A stretch of 26,159 nucleotides of DNA from Candidatus Undinarchaeales archaeon (lineage in GTDB: Archaea; SpSt-1190; JASMDC01), in the NCBI GenBank assembly GCA_030753015.1, contig JASMDC010000049.1, positions 1 through 26,159 on the forward strand, given 5' to 3'. The notes beneath the pieces were generated by a model that saw nothing but the letters and a program-made list of their open reading frames with translations, was not told the DNA's origin and did no database searches. Shown here in pieces: positions 1 through 7,811 of the stretch. A program made the translations under genes and the position numbers. Positions within the stretch are counted from its first letter, which is position 1. Every line of letters begins with the position of its first letter.

Positions 1-200
1 GGCGGGAGCGTAGTGATGGGGTAGGGAGAGGGGGCAAACGTCGAGGTTATGCAACAAAGCACTTCATGATCGTGCTCTCGGGCCTCCCGTCAGTGAACGT
101 GTCAGAGATCATGTTCTGGATGCTGTACGCGGGGGTGGCAGTGTTCCAGTTCATGTTCATGGGGATGATCAAACAGAAGAGGCCCAGCCTCTTAGGGTGA
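1..200 (+). CDS. C-terminal end of a T2SSF/TadC-like membrane protein (partial)
   Basis: The frame is open from base 3 to a TGA at 198-200 and its start lies outside the window. The visible 65 residues end in a hydrophobic helix (around IMFWMLYAGVAVFQFMFM) followed by a short basic tail (KQKRP). This is how FlaJ/TadC/GspF-type platform proteins end. The next gene begins 2 bp downstream and is itself a T2SSF protein, so the two would form a consecutive pair of platform proteins, as in archaeal pilus or archaellum-like systems. The family assignment rests mainly on this neighbour. The fragment could be another membrane protein. Confidence 0.6.
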   Translation, partial: RERSDGVGRGGKRRGYATKHFMIVLSGLPSVNVSEIMFWMLYAGVAVFQFMFMGMIKQKRPSLLG

Positions 201-201
201 T

Positions 202-1209
202 ATGATGGCGTTCCGCAAAGAGTACTTGTACATCACGCTCGCTCAGCTGGTGCCCCGCGTCGTACAGGAGAGCATCGAGGAGCTCATGTGCTTCTGCGAG
301 ATCGAGATGGACTCCAGGGTGTTCCTCGGGCTCATGCTCATCGGCGGGGTTTTCATCTCCCTGGCAGCGGGCACTTACGCTGTTCTCGCCTTCAAGGTAG
401 GCATCATCTTCGGGTTCATCCCGATCATCCTCGTCGCATTCATTCTCACAGAGAGCGGGATCTACATCGCCCTCACGCTCTCGGCAGATGCCAGTGGCCT
501 CTATGCGGAAGAAATCCTCCCCGACGCACTGCAGCTCATGGCCTCCAACCTCCGCGCCGGGCTCACGCCCGACCGGGCATTGCTGGTCTCAGCACGACCC
601 GAGTTCGGATCGCTCGAACGGGCCATCCGTCGCACCTCGAAGGAGGTCATCACGGGAAAGAACCTCCCCGACGCACTCCTCGAGCTCCCCAAGAACATCA
701 AGTCCAAGGTGCTCATGCGCACCATCCAGCTCATCTCCCAGGGAATCCGCTCGGGCGGGAAGATCGCCGACCTCCTCGAGCAGACCGCCGACGACATGCG
801 CACCCAGAAGATCATCCAGAAGGAGGTGCGGGCGACGGTTCTCATGTACGAGATCTTCATCACGTTGGCCGTTGGCTTCGGTGGACCACTGCTCTTCGGC
901 GTGTCGTCCTACCTCACTACTGTGCTCACCGCGCAATCGGCGGCAGGGGACGTTCCCGACGAGGTCACTTCGAGCATGCCAATCGCCCCCATGGGCAAGA
1001 TCACCATCGACGAGAACTTCGTGGTGATGTACGCAGTGGCCTGTATCACCCTCTCCTCGGTGTTCGGCTCGCTCATCATCGGGCTGCTTAAGGAGGATAA
1101 TGAACTCGCGGGCGTGAAGTTTATCCCACCGTTGCTGGTCACTGCGCTCTCCCTCTTCTTCGGCGTCAGGTGGTTCATCTTCACCTACTTCGGCTCCATG
1201 CTGATGTGA
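202..1209 (+). CDS. Type II/IV secretion system F-domain (FlaJ/TadC-like) membrane protein
   Basis: 335 residues. This is a predicted membrane platform protein for assembling a type IV pilus-like filament, partnering a secretion ATPase and prepilins outside the window. Two helices lie near residues 41-90. A cytoplasmic T2SSF domain follows (about 100-205), with family-like segments LPDALQLMASNLRAGL, ALLVSARPEFG and an I-SQGIRSGGKIADLLEQTADDMR stretch. Three more helices follow around 212-235, 272-298 and 305-330. The ATGATG start gives two adjacent choices. AGGGTGAT immediately upstream overlaps the preceding gene's stop and serves as ribosome binding site, so translation is probably coupled. 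It is a normal length for a single-domain member. Whether the filament is adhesive, archaellum-like or Tad-like cannot be told from this gene. Confidence 0.87.
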   Translation: MMAFRKEYLYITLAQLVPRVVQESIEELMCFCEIEMDSRVFLGLMLIGGVFISLAAGTYAVLAFKVGIIFGFIPIILVAFILTESGIYIALTLSADASGLYAEEILPDALQLMASNLRAGLTPDRALLVSARPEFGSLERAIRRTSKEVITGKNLPDALLELPKNIKSKVLMRTIQLISQGIRSGGKIADLLEQTADDMRTQKIIQKEVRATVLMYEIFITLAVGFGGPLLFGVSSYLTTVLTAQSAAGDVPDEVTSSMPIAPMGKITIDENFVVMYAVACITLSSVFGSLIIGLLKEDNELAGVKFIPPLLVTALSLFFGVRWFIFTYFGSMLM

Positions 1210-1405
1210 CGCCGGCAGGCAGTGATCCCTCCCCGGCATATGCAGCCATCGCGGTGACGGCGAGGCTCAGATAGTTCAAGTGGAGCGACCGCATGAAGAA
1301 GGATACCACTAGAAGGGTGAGGACCAGCGTGAGGAGGCCATCGGTGCTCAAGATGCTGTCAGGCTCCCTGGAAGGGCCGTCATCATCCGTCGTACGTTCT
1401 TCCAC
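1181..1405 (-). CDS. Possible small two-helix membrane protein
   Basis: 74-residue open frame from a GTG, with an acidic N-terminus (EERTTDDD). Two hydrophobic stretches (LLTLVLTLLVVSFFM and LNYLSLAVTAMAAYA) are joined by a short polar loop, a credible hairpin membrane topology. It is the only plausible gene in the gap between the secretion gene and the NifU-like gene, and its 3' end overlaps the convergent secretion gene by 29 bp. There is no clear ribosome binding site and no close TATA box. I do not recognise a family, and it may be a chance frame. Confidence 0.35.
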   Translation of the reverse strand: MEERTTDDDGPSREPDSILSTDGLLTLVLTLLVVSFFMRSLHLNYLSLAVTAMAAYAGEGSLPAGVTSAWSRSR

Positions 1406-1585
1406 AGCGGCCGATCCGTACGTGTGAGCACGTCAGACGTTAAATTCTTGACACCCGCGACCGTACCGCCGCGCGTGCAACGGAAACGTTTAAAACCTGC
1501 AGCGGGCTGGGCAGGGGAGCCGGGAACCATGGCGCATCGGAGCCACCCGTCCCGGTGGAACAAGATATACCATAACGGTGATAGC

Positions 1586-1804
1586 ATGGAAGACGAGGTC
1601 AAGAAGATCATCGAGACAGAGATCGCCCCCGCCCTCAAGATGGACGGCGGCAACATCGAGCTCCTCGGCGTCAAGGACGGCGTCGTCAAGGTCAAGCTCC
1701 AGGGCGCCTGCGCAGGGTGCCCCATGAGCCAGATGACCCTGATCAACTTCGTGGAGAAGACCCTCAAGCAGAAGGTCCCCGGTGTCAAGCGCGTCGAAGG
1801 CTGA
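1586..1804 (+). CDS. NifU C-terminal-domain-like Fe-S scaffold protein
   Basis: 72 residues, essentially just the NifU_C (Nfu) domain. In this family the CxxC motif holds a [4Fe-4S] cluster that is passed on to target apoproteins. The motif is visible as GACAGCPMSQMTL, preceded by the family's acidic N-terminal helix and the MDGGNIELLGV strand. The ATG at 1586 is preferred to longer upstream starts because the protein then begins exactly where Nfu domains begin, GGTGATAG lies just before it, and a TATA-like AGATATACC sits at 1563-1571. The neighbour downstream encodes three Rieske [2Fe-2S] domains, which makes an Fe-S context plausible, but the two genes are about 170 bp apart with a separate promoter. 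Confidence 0.88.
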   Translation: MEDEVKKIIETEIAPALKMDGGNIELLGVKDGVVKVKLQGACAGCPMSQMTLINFVEKTLKQKVPGVKRVEG

Positions 1805-1836
1805 AGAGCACCAGGACACGACCACGAGCGCTTGTC

Positions 1837-1858
1837 GGGTCGCCATCAACGGCGACCC
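1837..1858 (+). terminator. Intergenic GC-rich hairpin after the NifU-like gene
   Basis: A perfect 8-bp inverted repeat, GGGTCGCC / GGCGACCC, with a 6-nt loop, 33 bp after the NifU-like stop. No oligo-T follows on the plus strand, so it is not a classical terminator. It could stabilise or punctuate the mRNA. The function is inferred from position only. Confidence 0.35.
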
Positions 1859-1922
1859 CCGGCAATAGGCAGGTGCCTCTATCGAGATGGACCGAGGTTG
1901 CGCTCCCTGGCGACACCCAAAT

Positions 1923-1930
1923 CTTTTAAA
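1923..1930 (+). promoter_or_regulatory. TATA-like box for the Rieske lipoprotein gene
   Basis: CTTTTAAA lies about 40 nt before the ATG at 1972, which leaves room for a short leader carrying the ribosome binding site AAAGGTGG at 1956-1963. Confidence 0.5.
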
Positions 1931-1971
1931 GAGACACGCGGCATGACGTATGAACAAAGGTGGAACGGACC

Positions 1972-3168
1972 ATGATCCCGAACACGCATCACCTGTTCGC
2001 GTTGCTCGCCTGCTGCCTGCTCCTTGCTGGTTGCACCGGCAGCGATTCGCCCGTGGAGGACCCGCGTACCAATGCCAAACCAGTCGGAGCTGACGGTCTC
2101 ATCGCCAGGACAGCGGACATGCCGACCGGAAGCACCCATCACTTCCTTTTCAGGGGGAACACGCCCGCCGTGCTCATCAACGCGAACGGCATGTTCAGAG
2201 CGTACATCAACACCTGCGACCACGAAGGCGGTCCTGTCGTGTTGGATGAGGGAACCCTCGTCTGCCAGTGGCACGAAGCCCAGTTCGATCCGGTCACGGG
2301 TGCCCTGCAGCAGGGACCGGCCACTGGACCCTTGAGCGCCATCCCTGTTACTCTTAAGGATGGCGGCGTGTACCTCACCGAGGCCCTGAAGACTGAGGGG
2401 ACGGTGGTTGCCACACAGATACCCACCACACCTACCGAGGCACCTCCTGCGGCCACACCAGAGCCATCTCCAGCCCGTGCCCCGGGATTCGTTGCGCGTA
2501 CCGGAGACGTGCCCCCCGGGAGTACCTACGAATTCAATCTTGAGGGCAAAGGCGCGATCCTCATCAATTTCAACGGTGAGTATCGGGCCTATATCAACCG
2601 CTGCAACCACGAGGGCGGACCGAACGAACTCAGGGACACAGCCATCGTGTGCAAGTGGCATGACTCCCAGTTCGATCCCAAGACAGGTGCATTGATGAGG
2701 GGGCCGGCCACCGCGCCCCTTGAATCGATCGCGATCGAAGTGCGGGACGGGAGCGTGTTCGTAACGTCTGCAGCAACGGATGCGCCCACGGATGTACCTG
2801 CGCCCACAGAGCCACCAGTCATACCCACGGACGCGCCAGTGATCCCCTCCGAAGCACCGGAGCCGACACCTGCCCCTGCCCCAGGATTCGTAGCGCTTAT
2901 CGACGATGTGCCCCCGGGGAGCACCTACGATTTCAGGTTTGAGGGCAAGCCCGCTATCATCATCAACTTCAACGGACTCTACCGGGCGTACGTCAACAAG
3001 TGCAGTCACCTCGGTGGGCCGAACGAGCTGAGGGACACCGCCATCGTATGCAAGTGGCACGGCGCCCAGTTCGATCCCGAGACCGGTGCCCTCGAGAAAG
3101 GACCTGCGACGGCTCCCCTCGAACAGATCCCGATCACCATCACCGGTGACAGCATCTACGCTCCTTAG
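1972..3168 (+). CDS. Lipoprotein with three tandem Rieske [2Fe-2S] domains
   Basis: 398 residues, predicted to be exported and lipid-anchored. The N-terminus is a signal peptide ending in the lipobox LLAGC (Cys21). Three copies of a roughly 110-residue Rieske-type domain follow. Their ligand pairs are C82-x-H84 with C98-x2-H101, C211-x-H213 with C227-x2-H230, and C344-x-H346 with C360-x2-H363; all twelve ligands are present. Proline/threonine/alanine-rich linkers separate the domains, like flexible cell-surface spacers. The spacing within each domain (13 residues between His and Cys) matches compact ferredoxin-type Rieske proteins more than bc1-type subunits. ATG 1972 was chosen over the in-frame GTG at 1960 because it gives a clean signal peptide and a well-placed GGTGG. 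The gene ends 18 bp before a CcdA/DsbD-like gene, so the two are probably co-transcribed. The partner donor and acceptor are unknown. Confidence 0.9.
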   Translation: MIPNTHHLFALLACCLLLAGCTGSDSPVEDPRTNAKPVGADGLIARTADMPTGSTHHFLFRGNTPAVLINANGMFRAYINTCDHEGGPVVLDEGTLVCQWHEAQFDPVTGALQQGPATGPLSAIPVTLKDGGVYLTEALKTEGTVVATQIPTTPTEAPPAATPEPSPARAPGFVARTGDVPPGSTYEFNLEGKGAILINFNGEYRAYINRCNHEGGPNELRDTAIVCKWHDSQFDPKTGALMRGPATAPLESIAIEVRDGSVFVTSAATDAPTDVPAPTEPPVIPTDAPVIPSEAPEPTPAPAPGFVALIDDVPPGSTYDFRFEGKPAIIINFNGLYRAYVNKCSHLGGPNELRDTAIVCKWHGAQFDPETGALEKGPATAPLEQIPITITGDSIYAP

Positions 3169-3186
3169 TATCATGGAGTGCCCATC

Positions 3187-4923
3187 ATGGTAGATCCTTC
3201 CGGTGTGCTCCCGCCCATCGAGGTCGGACTGGGATACGCCTTCATGTATGGGCTGTCGAACGCCCTTGGTGCCTGCCTCTACTCCTGCCTACCGGTGTAC
3301 ATGCCGATCATAGTGAGCTACGGCGACAGTCCGGAAAAGGGGTTCAAGCTCTCCCTGGGATTCGCCGCCGGGAGGTTCACGGGCTACTTCCTCCTCGGCA
3401 TCGCCGCGGCCATGCTTGGAGCTGCCTTCATCGACATACTCTCCACCACGTTCCCGCGTATCAGTAATGTCGTGCTCGCGATCCTCGGGTTCGTAACGTT
3501 CCTTTATGGTGCGATCGTGGTCTCCCGGACCGGCCTACCTGCCATTTCGGGACACTACTGTGCGGCCTTCCGGGACCGGACACGGGGGATTGACAATCCC
3601 TACTTGGCGGCCTATCTCCTTGGTCTCACGTCGACGGTCACGCCCTGCGTGCCCATCTTCACCTTCCTCCTCCTGCCCTTCGCCCTGGGACGGGTGTGGG
3701 AGACCGTACCGGTGACCCTCGCCTTCGGTCTCGGCGCAAATATCCCCTTCATCGTCATCGGCGTGGGCCTCGCATTGGGCGTGCAGAACGTCAAGCAACG
3801 GTTCGACACCTGGCGCCCCCGGCTCGAGCTGTTCAGTGGTCTGATGCTCCTCTTGTTCGGCGCGATCTACGTTCTCTGGGCCTTGGGGCCCATCCTCTTC
3901 GGTTGGCAGGTGACCTCCTTCGCCCTCCCCGACGTCCGGGACATCATCGCACTTGTGACCTACATTCCCCCCGCGGTGGCCCAGGGGCAACAATTGTCCC
4001 CATGCCTGCTCGTCCACTCCGTACGAACGCCCGGGGCCGAGCCCTATGTCGGTCGGCCGTTCAACGTGGACGTCGTGGTGTCCAACATCTGCGAGAAGCC
4101 CATTGAGGCAAAGCTCATCCCTTCGCTCCCACCCGGACTGCACACCGGTGCATCATCGCCCATCGTGGCAATCGTCGGGCCCCTGCAATACGCCATGCTC
4201 CGGCTCCCCCTCTGGTCCGACGTGGGGTGGGGCGACATCGTCGATGTCAGCCTTTTACTCGCTGCAAGCGACGATCCTGGCCGGTTCCTACATCTGGTTC
4301 TTCCCGTCGAACTGCGCAATCCATTCCTGGAGATGTCCTTCCTCGCCATCACGATCATACTCATTCTCGGAACGCTGGTCCGGCGCTCCCGGAAGGAGGG
4401 TGAGAACACCATGCTCTCGCATGCTCTGAGGACGATGGGGGTCATCATCGTCGCGGTGGCCCTCCTCTCCCTTGTCAGGAATCCCGTTCTCGGGAACGGG
4501 GGATTCTACGACCTCGAGCTCCTTATGGTGGGGGCCGTCATGGCGTTCTGGTCAGCTGACATAGCCGACCTCTTTCAAGATCACCCGGACATGTTCCTTC
4601 TGGCCACGCTGTTCTTCGTCAGGTTCTACCTCTTCGAGCCCGCCTACGGTCTCGGGACCGGAATGGGACAGCTAGCGGCCACGGCCCGTACCTATGTGAT
4701 GGACCTGTCCGTTGCGCTCGTGGCCTTCTTCCTACCGCCCGTGTTCCACTTCAATGCCCACATGTTGCCATCCAAGATCGCCCCTGTCATTGGCGGGACC
4801 GCTTATCTCTGCTGGTGGCTCATCCTGCTCAAGGCCATCAGGAGGACCGCCAGAGCGAGGGCTCCGGCTGCAGAGGATGCCATCGCTCCACCGGGGCTCA
4901 CCGGCGATGCGGGTGCTGCCTGA
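3187..4923 (+). CDS. CcdA/DsbD-like multi-spanning membrane protein with an extracytoplasmic insert
   Basis: About 578 residues. The N-terminal 240 residues resemble the thiol-transporting CcdA/DsbD membrane domain. They have six or so helices in two halves, with cysteines next to prolines near the start of each half (C30, C34 in ACLYSCLPVYMP and C154 in TPCVPIFTF). In the family such cysteines shuttle electrons across the membrane. A soluble beta-rich segment (about 265-385) follows, then about five further helices and a basic/acidic cytoplasmic tail. The architecture is longer than normal CcdA (about 200-240 residues). ATG 3187 is favoured because GGAG at 3175-3178 is correctly spaced; GTG 3178 is the alternative. 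It directly follows the triple-Rieske lipoprotein, which suggests an electron-supply or cofactor-assembly role for it (inference). The last 121 bp overlap the convergent FG-GAP gene. Confidence 0.78.
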   Translation: MVDPSGVLPPIEVGLGYAFMYGLSNALGACLYSCLPVYMPIIVSYGDSPEKGFKLSLGFAAGRFTGYFLLGIAAAMLGAAFIDILSTTFPRISNVVLAILGFVTFLYGAIVVSRTGLPAISGHYCAAFRDRTRGIDNPYLAAYLLGLTSTVTPCVPIFTFLLLPFALGRVWETVPVTLAFGLGANIPFIVIGVGLALGVQNVKQRFDTWRPRLELFSGLMLLLFGAIYVLWALGPILFGWQVTSFALPDVRDIIALVTYIPPAVAQGQQLSPCLLVHSVRTPGAEPYVGRPFNVDVVVSNICEKPIEAKLIPSLPPGLHTGASSPIVAIVGPLQYAMLRLPLWSDVGWGDIVDVSLLLAASDDPGRFLHLVLPVELRNPFLEMSFLAITIILILGTLVRRSRKEGENTMLSHALRTMGVIIVAVALLSLVRNPVLGNGGFYDLELLMVGAVMAFWSADIADLFQDHPDMFLLATLFFVRFYLFEPAYGLGTGMGQLAATARTYVMDLSVALVAFFLPPVFHFNAHMLPSKIAPVIGGTAYLCWWLILLKAIRRTARARAPAAEDAIAPPGLTGDAGAA

Positions 4924-6134
4924 GCGGATCGGACGGACACCGCCGGAGGCGGATCACGCTTTGAACGGGTGCGCCATGCCACGACGGTCCCATCGTCGAG
5001 CCCGGCCATGAGCTCGTCCACGCCATCACCATCGAGGTCGGCACGCATGAGCGCCGTGGCGAGCGCGTGGTCGAGCTTGACCGGACCGCTCTCACTGTCG
5101 ATGAGCGACAGACCGTCGAGCACGGGCACGAGCACCTCGTCGCCCCGGGCATCGGCAACGTCCGCCCCGACGGGACCGCCCAGGACCGCTGCGCCCAGTG
5201 GGACCGACCGGACGACCGCACCCGTGCGGTCCAGTATGATGAGGGTTGTTCCGGACACCGCTGCGATGCGCGCCCCGTCGTCCAGGACCACAGGAGCGTG
5301 GTCCACGTGGCCTTCTGTCGGCGCCCGCCAGAGCACACCTCCGTCACCGTCCAGTGCATGGACCGTGCCGGCCTGGTCACCCACGATAACCTCGGCAAGA
5401 TGATCGCCGTCGAGGTCGAGCAGGAGCGGCGTGCCGGTGATCCACTCTCCGAGCGTCCGACGCCAGCGTAGAGTGCCGTTGCCATCCAGGCAGTAGACGT
5501 TGCCATCCATCGAGCCGACCACCAGCTCGCCAGCACCGTCGCCGTCCACGTCACCCAAGGCGGGCGGTGAGAGGACATCATCCCCGGCCTGGAACGCCCA
5601 TCCGATAGAGCCGTTCGCATCGATCCGGACGAGGAGCCCGCCGTCGTACACCACTATGAGCTCTGGACGACCGTCACCTTCAAGGTCCACGGCCACCGGG
5701 ACCACGGACCCTGAAGAGAAGGGTAGGAGGTTGGTCACGTTGAGATAGCTCGAGCCCATGTCGATGAGGGTCCTGTTCCCGGTCCCGTCGGGACTCACGA
5801 GGGCAAGGGTCCCATCCCGCGTGCCCACGACGATCCCGGGCGTCAACTCATCTCCGAATGCGCTCACGGCCAGCGCAACGGCCCCGCTCCCCTCGAGGGA
5901 CACGTTCGCCGTGACCGTACCCGTGGCACCTGACATCACCACGAGACGCTCACCACGTGTGAGGGCGACCACCTCGACGTCGCCGTCGCCGTCCAGGTCC
6001 GCTATCGCAAGGTCTACGTTCACCTTCCCCCCAAGGTTCGTGCGCCACACGCTGTCGAGATCAAGGCCGACGGAAGTGAGGAGGACGAGGAGCAGGACGA
6101 CCGTCGCCACAGTCGCTGCATGGGAGCGCGTCAC
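4803..6134 (-). CDS. Membrane-anchored FG-GAP/beta-propeller surface protein
   Basis: 443 residues. An N-terminal signal sequence (VATVVLLLVLLTSVGL) is followed by a beta-propeller built from repeated DxDGDG calcium-binding loops, for example DLDGDGDVEV, DVDGDGAGEL and DLDGDGVDEL. These alternate with PQQ-like blades (DGNVYCLDGNGTLRW, GTVHALDGDGGVLW). After an alanine/proline-rich spacer, a hydrophobic helix (AAGALALAVLLMAL) and a short tail suggest C-terminal anchoring. Such proteins typically sit outside the cell and bind ligands or partners; the ligand here is unknown. It starts at GTG, 22 nt downstream of a TTTAAA box. The last 40 residues, including the anchor, are encoded opposite the end of the convergent CcdA-like gene. 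Confidence 0.87.
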   Translation of the reverse strand: MTRSHAATVATVVLLLVLLTSVGLDLDSVWRTNLGGKVNVDLAIADLDGDGDVEVVALTRGERLVVMSGATGTVTANVSLEGSGAVALAVSAFGDELTPGIVVGTRDGTLALVSPDGTGNRTLIDMGSSYLNVTNLLPFSSGSVVPVAVDLEGDGRPELIVVYDGGLLVRIDANGSIGWAFQAGDDVLSPPALGDVDGDGAGELVVGSMDGNVYCLDGNGTLRWRRTLGEWITGTPLLLDLDGDHLAEVIVGDQAGTVHALDGDGGVLWRAPTEGHVDHAPVVLDDGARIAAVSGTTLIILDRTGAVVRSVPLGAAVLGGPVGADVADARGDEVLVPVLDGLSLIDSESGPVKLDHALATALMRADLDGDGVDELMAGLDDGTVVAWRTRSKRDPPPAVSVRSAQAAPASPVSPGGAMASSAAGALALAVLLMALSRMSHQQR

Positions 6135-6155
6135 GGCACTTCACTGGGCGCTACC

Positions 6156-6200
6156 GTTTAAATCGGTTGCGTACAGGACGCCAGCAGCGTACATAAAAAG
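6156..6200. promoter_or_regulatory. Divergent promoter pair between the FG-GAP and AIR-synthase-like genes
   Basis: GTTTAAATC at 6156-6164 read on the minus strand lies about 22 nt before the FG-GAP GTG. CATAAAAAG at 6192-6200 lies 22 nt before the ATG at 6223. Both distances fit leaderless or nearly leaderless archaeal transcripts. Confidence 0.55.
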
Positions 6201-6222
6201 GTTCGGTGCGATGACATGACGC

Positions 6223-7233
6223 ATGGCGCGCACCTCCGTCCTCCCCTCCGGGAAGCTCGATCCCCGGCGGCTGCCTGCCCTTGTGTTCGGCGGCCTTGCC
6301 GTGGGCGAGGACGTCGTCGTAGGACCCTCCCTGGGAGAGGATGCTGCGGTGATGCGTCTCGGGGAGGGCTACCTCGTCGCCGCATCCGATCCCATCACGG
6401 GGGCCGAGGGTCCCATCGGTCGGCTATTGGTCCATGTCAACGCCAATGATGTCGCCACCATGGGCGCGCGTCCGCAGTGGTTCCTCCCTGTGGTGCTCCT
6501 TCCCGAGAGTGCCTCGGAGGACGACCTGGTCACCATCATGGACCAGATGTCACGGGCGGCGGAGGAGGTGGGTGCCGTGATCGTCGGCGGCCATACCGAG
6601 GTGACCCCGGGGCTGGACCGACCCCTCGTGAGCGGGTGCATGCTCGGTACCACCGACCACCTGATAACGTCCGGTAGTATCCGGTCGGGGGACGCCCTGG
6701 TCCTCACCAAGGGGGCCGCAATCGAGGGCAGCTGCATCCTTGCCACCGACCGGGCCGCGGAGGTCGAGGCCGCCGTGGGCCTGGAGCTGGCAGAAGAGGC
6801 GCGAGGGTACGCGGACCTCATCTCCATCGTCCCGGAAGCACAGGTCGCTGCACGGGAGAAGTGCACGGCCATGCATGACGTTACCGAGGGCGGTGTGCTC
6901 GGTGCGCTCCACGAACTATGCTCGGCCGGCGGTGTCGGTTTCAGCGTAGAGAGGTCCCGCATCCGCATATCAGAAGCGACCAGTGCGATCTGCGACCACT
7001 TCGGCATCGATCCTCTAAAGACCATCTCGTCCGGCTCGCTCCTCGTGTCGGCATCCCCCGAGCGTGCCGATGCCATCGTTACCGGCATCAGGGCTCTGGG
7101 CGTATGGGCCGACATCATCGGGCGAGCAGTGGACATCGGCGAGGGGGCCGTCATGGTCGATGAGGGAGGGACGGCCCGTGAGGCGCCCTTCCCGCCGCAG
7201 GACCATCTCTGGACGGTCCTCGACGGAGATTGA
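6223..7233 (+). CDS. AIR synthase-related / HypE-like ATP-dependent enzyme
   Basis: 336 residues, the full two-domain PurM/HypE/SelD fold. The N-terminal half shows the ATP/metal-binding elements GEDAAVMRLGEGYLVAASDPI, HVNANDVATMGARPQWF and GAVIVGGHTEVTPG. The C-terminal half has AMHDVTEGGVLGALHELC and SSGSLLVSA. Family members bind ATP and activate a carbonyl or carbamoyl group. True HypE ends in a conserved cysteine that carries the thiocarbamate. This protein ends in DHLWTVLDGD without one, and no hyp or hydrogenase gene lies nearby, so the substrate is open. A TATA-like box 22 nt upstream supports the chosen ATG. The next gene starts 2 bp after this stop. Confidence 0.85.
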   Translation: MARTSVLPSGKLDPRRLPALVFGGLAVGEDVVVGPSLGEDAAVMRLGEGYLVAASDPITGAEGPIGRLLVHVNANDVATMGARPQWFLPVVLLPESASEDDLVTIMDQMSRAAEEVGAVIVGGHTEVTPGLDRPLVSGCMLGTTDHLITSGSIRSGDALVLTKGAAIEGSCILATDRAAEVEAAVGLELAEEARGYADLISIVPEAQVAAREKCTAMHDVTEGGVLGALHELCSAGGVGFSVERSRIRISEATSAICDHFGIDPLKTISSGSLLVSASPERADAIVTGIRALGVWADIIGRAVDIGEGAVMVDEGGTAREAPFPPQDHLWTVLDGD

Positions 7234-7235
7234 GC

Positions 7236-7811
7236 ATGGTGCGTGCACGTTCCCTCGGGGCACTGGTCGCGGTGCTGTGGTTGACCGCTTTACTGGCGTT
7301 GTCACAGGACGCCGAGGTCGTGATCGCCAATGCTCCCGAGATCCCCGAGTGCGACGCCAAGGCTATCGATGCGGCGCGACAGTTCTGCTACTTCGACGCC
7401 GCCATGGAGCTGTGGCGCACGGACACCAAGGGAGCGCTTGCCATCTGCAACGAGCGCATCACGGACGTGAGCGGACGTGACCTCTGTCGACTCGACGTGG
7501 CCTCCCACCTACTGGGCAAGGACATCGAGATGGTGGCCCGCGTATGCACCACCGACTATATGGGGCGGGAGGACGACTGCTTCAACTGGGTGTGGAACAA
7601 CGCCACCACCGTGCAGGCGGTCCAGCTCTATGCTCGCTGGAAGCCGCTGCGGACCGCTCTCGGAATCACAGTGGCCCTGTTCCTGCTCTTCAAGATATCC
7701 CGGCGTCTCAGCCCCGCTCCCGATCCGTACGCGGAGCAGATGAGGCTACAAGCACAGCAGAGCGGCTACTACGCGCAGAGCTGGCAGATGACCGGCCGGC
7801 GGTACTACTGA
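7236..7811 (+). CDS. Signal-peptide protein with six-cysteine domain and C-terminal membrane anchor
   Basis: 191 residues. A signal sequence (LGALVAVLWLTALLAL) leads into a roughly 100-residue extracytoplasmic domain with six evenly spaced cysteines (ECDAK, FCYFD, ICNER, LCRLD, VCTTD, DCFNW). The repeated C-x(4-6)-R/D-x2-C pattern suggests three disulphides in a helical repeat. One helix (TALGITVALFLLFKI) and a 45-residue Gln/Tyr-rich cytoplasmic tail follow. ATG 7236 has GGAGAT six nucleotides upstream, overlapping the end of the AIR-synthase-like gene, so the two genes are translationally linked. I do not recognise the family. Its stop overlaps the convergent small gene by 7 bp. Confidence 0.75.
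   Translation: MVRARSLGALVAVLWLTALLALSQDAEVVIANAPEIPECDAKAIDAARQFCYFDAAMELWRTDTKGALAICNERITDVSGRDLCRLDVASHLLGKDIEMVARVCTTDYMGREDDCFNWVWNNATTVQAVQLYARWKPLRTALGITVALFLLFKISRRLSPAPDPYAEQMRLQAQQSGYYAQSWQMTGRRYY

Noticed and set aside
1424-1585. Longer N-terminus for the NifU-like protein
   Set aside because: The extension (MSTSDVKFLTPATVPPRVQRK...) is not Nfu-like and would run through the TATA-like box; ATG 1586 matches the domain boundary.
1837-1858. Riboswitch before the Rieske lipoprotein gene
   Set aside because: Only a single simple hairpin is present, and it lies upstream of that gene's TATA box, so it would not be in the leader.
1879-3174. 431-residue minus-strand frame opposite the Rieske gene
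   Set aside because: It mirrors the three repeats of the true gene as pseudo-repeats and has no recognisable domain; the plus-strand metal-binding motifs are decisive.
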